DNA from: Candidatus Nanopelagicaceae bacterium
GTDB lineage: Bacteria; Actinomycetota; Actinomycetes; Nanopelagicales; Nanopelagicaceae
NCBI GenBank assembly: GCA_947490625.1
Contig: CANLHC010000021.1
Location: 1-9,930 of the forward strand
Reading direction: 5' to 3'
Length of the DNA stretch: 9,930 nucleotides
This document shows positions 7,062-9,930 of the stretch, one piece after another (position 1 is the first letter of the stretch; every line of letters starts with the position of its first letter). A program made the position numbers and the translations under genes. A model generated the notes under the pieces. The model did no database searches. It was not told the DNA's origin and saw only the letters and a program-made list of their open reading frames with translations.

Positions 7062-8267
7062 TTACTTTCGAAGACTCTCTCCAGAATCTTCAATATCTTC
7101 ACGACTAATTCCCAGAAGATATAGAACGCTATCGAGATACGGCGCGCTCAGCGCACTATCTGCCGCAGCTCTTACTGCAGGTTTGGCATTAAATGCGATG
7201 CCCAACCCTGCAAGCGCGATCATATCGAGATCATTTGCTCCGTCACCGATAGCAACTGTCTGCTCTATTTCAATCTTCTCTAACGCGGCGAAATCGCGTA
7301 AAGCCTGTGCCTTTCCAGCACGATCGATGATCGGTCCGACAAGTCCGCCAGTAAGGAAACCGTCCTTGCTCTCAAGGGTATTTGCCCGGTAGTGGCGGAT
7401 TTCAAGTGAGGAAAGAAGAGGTTCAATCACATCTAGGAATCCACCCGAAACTACAGCAACTGTGTGACCAAGTTTCTGAAGGGTCTTCACAAGAGTACGA
7501 GCACCTGGCGTCAAGGAAATTTCTTTTCTTACTTCTTCAATCGTTGATAGAGGCAAACCTTTAAGTAAGGCAACTCTTTCACGAAGGCTCGCTTCGAAAT
7601 CAAGTTCACCAGCCATGGCACGTTCGGTGATTGCATGAATTTGGTCTTGTGCACCTGCCTTAGCGCCTAGAAGTTCAATCACTTCCTGGGCTATCAAGGT
7701 CGAGTCCACGTCCATGATGACCAGCTTCTTTGCCCAACGCATCAATCCACCGGGAGATACCGCGATATCGACATTCAACTCTGCTGCGATGGAAGCAAGT
7801 TCAGCTTTGAGGACAGCAGTCGGTACCGCACTGACTAAGAGTTCAATCGCGGTCACTGGATAGCTAGCAGTCCGGTGAATGCGTTCGATGTTTCCGCCAG
7901 CAGAGGCGATCGCGGCTGCAAGGCCGGCAAGGGCAACTGGCTTGAGATCTTGTGAGAGCACAACTACATGGGTGAGCCCAGACTTCACTGCAATGCTTTC
8001 ACTCTCTTGCTCAGAAAAAGCAACAGCGATATCTAAGTTCAGTAATTCTGCCTGGGCGTTAAGATCCTCCTCAATAGCTTGAGCATGCGCCTTATTAAGA
8101 CTTATCAGAATTGTGAGAATAAGTCGGGAACGGATCACAACCTGTTCGATGTCAACAATAGAAAGAGAGAAGGGGGCGAGGGCGCTAAAGAGGGCCTCGG
8201 TGATTCCAGGTCGATCTTCTCCGGATACCAGAACTAACCCTGTGTATTGCGCGCTCTGCTTATCCAT
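7062..8267 (-). CDS. serB: Phosphoserine phosphatase with N-terminal ACT domains
   Basis: SerB removes phosphate from phosphoserine, the last step of serine synthesis. The 401-residue protein has two regions resembling ACT domains (about 8-85 and 98-172; the first begins LVLVSGEDRPGITEAL), then a HAD-type phosphatase domain. The catalytic nucleophile region is DVDST (186-190; Asp186 nucleophile, Asp188 acid-base). Glu195, SGG (274-276), Lys319 and GDGANDLDM (341-349) complete the four HAD motifs. This long ACT-ACT-HAD layout matches mycobacterial SerB2-type enzymes, in which amino acids binding the ACT region influence activity, so serine feedback is plausible here. ATG on the minus strand at 8267 is preceded by a -10-like hexamer. 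The gene converges on hisG and diverges from the ABC ATPase. Confidence 0.95.
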   Translation of the reverse strand: MDKQSAQYTGLVLVSGEDRPGITEALFSALAPFSLSIVDIEQVVIRSRLILTILISLNKAHAQAIEEDLNAQAELLNLDIAVAFSEQESESIAVKSGLTHVVVLSQDLKPVALAGLAAAIASAGGNIERIHRTASYPVTAIELLVSAVPTAVLKAELASIAAELNVDIAVSPGGLMRWAKKLVIMDVDSTLIAQEVIELLGAKAGAQDQIHAITERAMAGELDFEASLRERVALLKGLPLSTIEEVRKEISLTPGARTLVKTLQKLGHTVAVVSGGFLDVIEPLLSSLEIRHYRANTLESKDGFLTGGLVGPIIDRAGKAQALRDFAALEKIEIEQTVAIGDGANDLDMIALAGLGIAFNAKPAVRAAADSALSAPYLDSVLYLLGISREDIEDSGESLRK

Positions 8268-8273
8268 TGAGCA

Positions 8274-8279
8274 AGATTA
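8274..8279 (-). promoter_or_regulatory. Probable -10 element of a leaderless serB promoter
   Basis: Read on the minus strand, TAATCT ends 6 bases before the serB ATG, so the predicted transcript start is the start codon. An overlapping GATAAT (8281-8276) is a second candidate with 8 bases to the start. No Shine-Dalgarno sequence is present in the short leader, and no clear -35 is visible. Confidence 0.45.
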
Positions 8280-8308
8280 TCGTGAATCACAGCGCAAGTT
8301 CTTCATAT

Positions 8309-8318
8309 TTACATGTAA
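8309..8318. promoter_or_regulatory. 10-bp palindrome in the divergent serB/ABC promoter region, possible operator
   Basis: TTACATGTAA is a perfect palindrome in the middle of the 81-base gap between the two divergent starts (8268-8348). It covers the place where the -35 of the plus-strand promoter would lie and is upstream of the serB promoter, so a dimeric regulator bound here could affect both. A 10-bp palindrome can arise by chance in AT-rich DNA, so this is only a candidate. Confidence 0.25.
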
Positions 8319-8335
8319 TCATCGTTGATAAGCAC

Positions 8336-8341
8336 TATCTT
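8336..8341 (+). promoter_or_regulatory. Probable -10 element of the ABC ATPase-ung operon
   Basis: TATCTT fits TAnnnT and ends 7 bases before the GTG at 8349, so the predicted transcript start falls on or beside the start codon. This supports GTG 8349 over the in-frame TTG 8325 upstream, which would lie before the transcript start. Confidence 0.4.
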
Positions 8342-8348
8342 TTGTCCC

Positions 8349-9140
8349 GTGAGCCTGCCAGAAGTGTTGCGAGTATCGGATGTAACTGTCAAACGCGGTC
8401 CACGCACAATTCTCGGACCAGTGACATTTGCGATTTCTCCGGGGGAGCGCTGGGTCATTTTGGGACCCAACGGAGCTGGAAAATCTACGCTTCTCAATAT
8501 TCTCGCTACTCGATCATTTCCAACCTCAGGCACCATCACGGTCTTAGAGAAAGAGATGGGCAAAGTCGATCTCTTTGAGTTAAGAACTCGAATTGGACTT
8601 GTCGGTGTTGGAATTTCAGAAGATATCCCGTACGAGGAGAAGGTGCGTGATGTTGTCGTGACTGCAGCATATGCCGTCCTTGGACGCTGGAACGAGGATT
8701 ACGATCTCTGGGATGAATCGCGCGCGGTAGCACTGCTGACAACATTTGGCGTTCGAGATCTTGCTGATCGCTTATATGGAACTTTGAGTGAGGGTGAGAA
8801 GAAGCGAGTACAGATATCGCGTGCGTTGATGGCCGACCCTGAGCTTCTCTTATTGGATGAGCCAACCGCCGGTCTTGATGTGGGCGGACGTGAAGATCTT
8901 CTACGCCGTTTCTCAATCTTTGCAAATGATCCAGCTGCACCTGCCACCGTTATCGTGACACATCACATTGAAGAGATCCCTGCCGGAACAACGCATGCTC
9001 TCTTGCTTAAGGATGGCGTGATAGCTGTCAGTGGCCCTGTGCACCAAGTGATCACTAGTGATCACATCAGCGCGGTCTTTGGAGTCGATGTAACGGTCTC
9101 TCATGATGGTGCTCGCTTTTTCGCTCGAGCACAAGAATGA
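8349..9140 (+). CDS. Stand-alone ABC ATPase of the COG1119 (ModF/YlmA-like) type
   Basis: This is a single ABC nucleotide-binding domain of 263 residues with no membrane segments. Counting from GTG 8349, Walker A is GPNGAGKST (39-47), the signature is LSEGEKKRV (146-154), Walker B is LLLLDEP (166-172), the D-loop is AGLD, and the switch histidine is H205 in VTHHIEEIP. VTHHIEEIPAGTTH and the spacing of blocks resemble COG1119 proteins, known as ModF, PhrA or YlmA. The true role of most of these is unknown, and a molybdate label would not be justified. The usual Q-loop glutamine appears to be serine (S90, after IGLVGVGI). No permease or binding protein is nearby. TTG 8325 is an alternative start adding 8 residues. 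The TGA stop overlaps the ung ATG. Actinobacterial relatives near serB are familiar from general knowledge. Confidence 0.85.
   Translation: MSLPEVLRVSDVTVKRGPRTILGPVTFAISPGERWVILGPNGAGKSTLLNILATRSFPTSGTITVLEKEMGKVDLFELRTRIGLVGVGISEDIPYEEKVRDVVVTAAYAVLGRWNEDYDLWDESRAVALLTTFGVRDLADRLYGTLSEGEKKRVQISRALMADPELLLLDEPTAGLDVGGREDLLRRFSIFANDPAAPATVIVTHHIEEIPAGTTHALLLKDGVIAVSGPVHQVITSDHISAVFGVDVTVSHDGARFFARAQE
9048..9065. repeat. Perfect 18-bp palindrome inside the ABC ATPase gene
   Basis: GTGATCACTAGTGATCAC equals its own reverse complement. It also consists of two copies of the 8-bp palindrome GTGATCAC separated by TA. It lies in codons for the ATPase C-terminal region (around VITSDHI), about 72 bases before ung begins. 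It could be a protein-binding site or simply chance; nothing in the sequence decides. Confidence 0.6.
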
Positions 9141-9781
9141 CGCACCCGATATTTCAAGGCATCGATCCGTCGTGGCAACCAATTCTTGATCCAATACAGG
9201 ATTCGATTATCCACACTTTTGAATCGATCAGTTCCTCTGATTACATTCCAGCTGTAGATCGAATACTCGCTCCTCTACATTACCCATTGGAAAAAGTTCG
9301 AGTTGTCATCGTCGGACAAGATCCTTATCCGAACCCAGACTATGCAGATGGTTTTGCTTTTAGCGTGAGGAAAGAAGTCCAACCGTTTCCGGCATCACTG
9401 ACCAACATCCTCAAGGAACTCGAGAGTGATCTAGGAACGACTTTGCCAGAAGATGGAAATCTTGAGCGATGGAGCGCTCAAGGTGTCATGTTGATCAATC
9501 GAACGTTGACAACGACCGCAGGTCAGTCGCACGCCCACCAAAGAAGTGGATGGCTAGAAATCACCGCAGTACTCATTGGGGCTGTGGCGGCACGCGGTTC
9601 TGTTGGAATTCTGTGGGGAGGTAACGCACATCAACTCGCAGATCTCTTCGAACCATCGCTGGTTATCAAGAGCGCACACCCAAGTCCGCTCAGTGCATAC
9701 CGCGGCTTCTTTGGTTCGCGGCCGTTCTCGCGTGCTAATTCTCTTCTGGAAGAACGTGGGCTCACAAAGATTCAGTGGTAA
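9137..9781 (+). CDS. ung: Uracil-DNA glycosylase, family 1
   Basis: Ung cuts uracil out of DNA, the first step of base-excision repair after cytosine deamination or dUTP incorporation. The 214-residue protein has the family 1 motifs: GQDPYPNPDYADGFAFSV (60-77) with the water-activating Asp62, Tyr64 and the uracil-stacking Phe75; NRTLT with the uracil-reading Asn121; and HPSPLSAYRGFFG (181-193) with catalytic His181 and the minor-groove Leu185. The proline after GQDPY, where E. coli has His, resembles other actinobacterial enzymes. ATG 9137 sits in ATGA, overlapping the stop of the ABC ATPase by 4 bases, so translation is probably coupled. No obvious Shine-Dalgarno sequence precedes it. A hairpin terminator follows 4 bases after the stop. 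Confidence 0.97.
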   Translation: MTHPIFQGIDPSWQPILDPIQDSIIHTFESISSSDYIPAVDRILAPLHYPLEKVRVVIVGQDPYPNPDYADGFAFSVRKEVQPFPASLTNILKELESDLGTTLPEDGNLERWSAQGVMLINRTLTTTAGQSHAHQRSGWLEITAVLIGAVAARGSVGILWGGNAHQLADLFEPSLVIKSAHPSPLSAYRGFFGSRPFSRANSLLEERGLTKIQW

Positions 9782-9785
9782 AAGA

Positions 9786-9820
9786 AAACCGGACCCCCAC
9801 ACAATGTGGGAGCCCGGTTT
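9786..9820. terminator. Hairpin terminator, probably acting in both directions
   Basis: AAACCGG (9786-9792) pairs perfectly with CCGGTTT (9814-9820). Inside, CCCAC (9796-9800) pairs with GTGGG (9806-9810) around the loop ACAAT, with a small internal mismatch between the two stems. It follows the ung stop by 4 bases. On the plus strand the tail is only moderately T-rich (TTTACTTATCT). On the minus strand the hairpin is followed by TTTTCTTTT, a better intrinsic terminator tail. It thus suits both convergent genes, and may serve the minus-strand gene best. Confidence 0.85.
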
Positions 9821-9834
9821 ACTTATCTGTGAAG

Positions 9835-9930
9835 TTAGCCGATGAGGGCGTTTATTGGTGACTGCAGGAAGTAGACCATAAACAATCCTGAGATGATCCA
9901 AAGAAGTGAATGTACTTCTTTCATTCGACC
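9835..9930 (-). CDS. C-terminal end of an unidentified, probably membrane, protein (5' end outside window)
   Basis: The minus strand is open from the right edge to a TAA at 9837-9835, giving 31 residues. The core LLWIISGLFMVYFL is strongly hydrophobic and looks like a membrane-spanning segment close to the C terminus, followed by QSPINALIG. The terminator hairpin stands just downstream with a T-rich tail in this direction, which supports a real gene ending here. An in-frame ATG at 9924 could in principle start a 29-residue protein, but the frame is still open to the window edge and a longer gene is more likely. I do not recognise the family. Confidence 0.6.
   Translation of the reverse strand, partial: GRMKEVHSLLWIISGLFMVYFLQSPINALIG

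Noticed and set aside
8325..8348. TTG 8325 as start of the ABC ATPase
   Set aside because: The extra residues (MISTIFCP) match nothing in the family, no ribosome binding site precedes it, and the predicted -10 lies downstream of it. It is kept only as an alternative.
8536..8940. Long minus-strand open frame (134 codons) inside the ABC ATPase gene
   Set aside because: It lies wholly antisense to a gene with clear ABC motifs, and its translation is rich in Arg, His and Ser with no recognisable domain, as expected of a shadow frame.
9554..9901. Minus-strand open frame (115 codons) across the end of ung and the hairpin
   Set aside because: It would run through the terminator hairpin and the ung catalytic HPSPLS region; the other minus-strand frame ending at 9835 fits the terminator and has a membrane-like segment.
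1..9930. Search for a novel defence, mobile or biosynthetic system
   Set aside because: All long genes are recognisable housekeeping families in a tidy arrangement; no transposase, integrase, direct-repeat array, tRNA or atypical base composition is visible.

Overview
This is an ordinary, gene-dense housekeeping segment of an actinobacterial chromosome. Three things point to Actinobacteria. The PriA has lost its helicase motifs but kept its zinc-binding cysteines. The phosphoserine phosphatase is long, with ACT domains in front of the HAD domain. HisE and HisG (the long form with a C-terminal regulatory domain) and the serB-linked COG1119-type ABC ATPase look like their actinobacterial counterparts. 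Base composition looks balanced rather than GC-rich, intergenic gaps are only a few bases, and genes often overlap. This suggests a small streamlined genome, such as the freshwater acI lineage (Nanopelagicales, Planktophila-like). The lineage is an inference from general family knowledge; no marker gene proves it.

Layout. Bases 1-488 hold the 3' part of metK (SAM synthetase), followed after 15 bases by priA (504-2387). A probable new promoter inside the priA stop codon then starts def (2397-2957), fmt (2957-3871) and rsmB (3855-5219). Def and fmt overlap by 1 base, fmt and rsmB by 17. Together they cover formylation of initiator tRNA, deformylation of new proteins, and 16S rRNA m5C967 methylation. 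Next come rpe (5234-5884, pentose phosphate pathway) and hisE-hisG (5925-7056, the first two steps of histidine synthesis). On the minus strand, convergent with hisG, lies serB (8267-7062). Divergent from serB is a plus-strand pair: a stand-alone ABC ATPase (8349-9140) and ung (9137-9781), overlapping as ATGA. A strong hairpin at 9786-9820 separates ung from the tail of a minus-strand membrane protein gene that runs off the right edge (9930-9835).

Regulation. Five starts (def, rpe, hisE, serB, the ABC ATPase) have a TAnnnT-type -10 hexamer ending 6 or 7 bases before the start codon. That places the predicted transcript start on or next to the start codon, the pattern of leaderless transcripts. 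Genes inside operons (fmt, rsmB, ung) rely on overlap with the gene before.

I found no undescribed multi-gene system, mobile element, CRISPR array, tRNA or rRNA. The points most worth a second look are the leaderless promoter series, the helicase-dead PriA, an exact 18-bp palindrome inside the ABC ATPase gene, the missing Q-loop glutamine in that ATPase, and a palindrome in the serB/ABC divergent promoter region. No gene-free stretch exceeds 300 bases.
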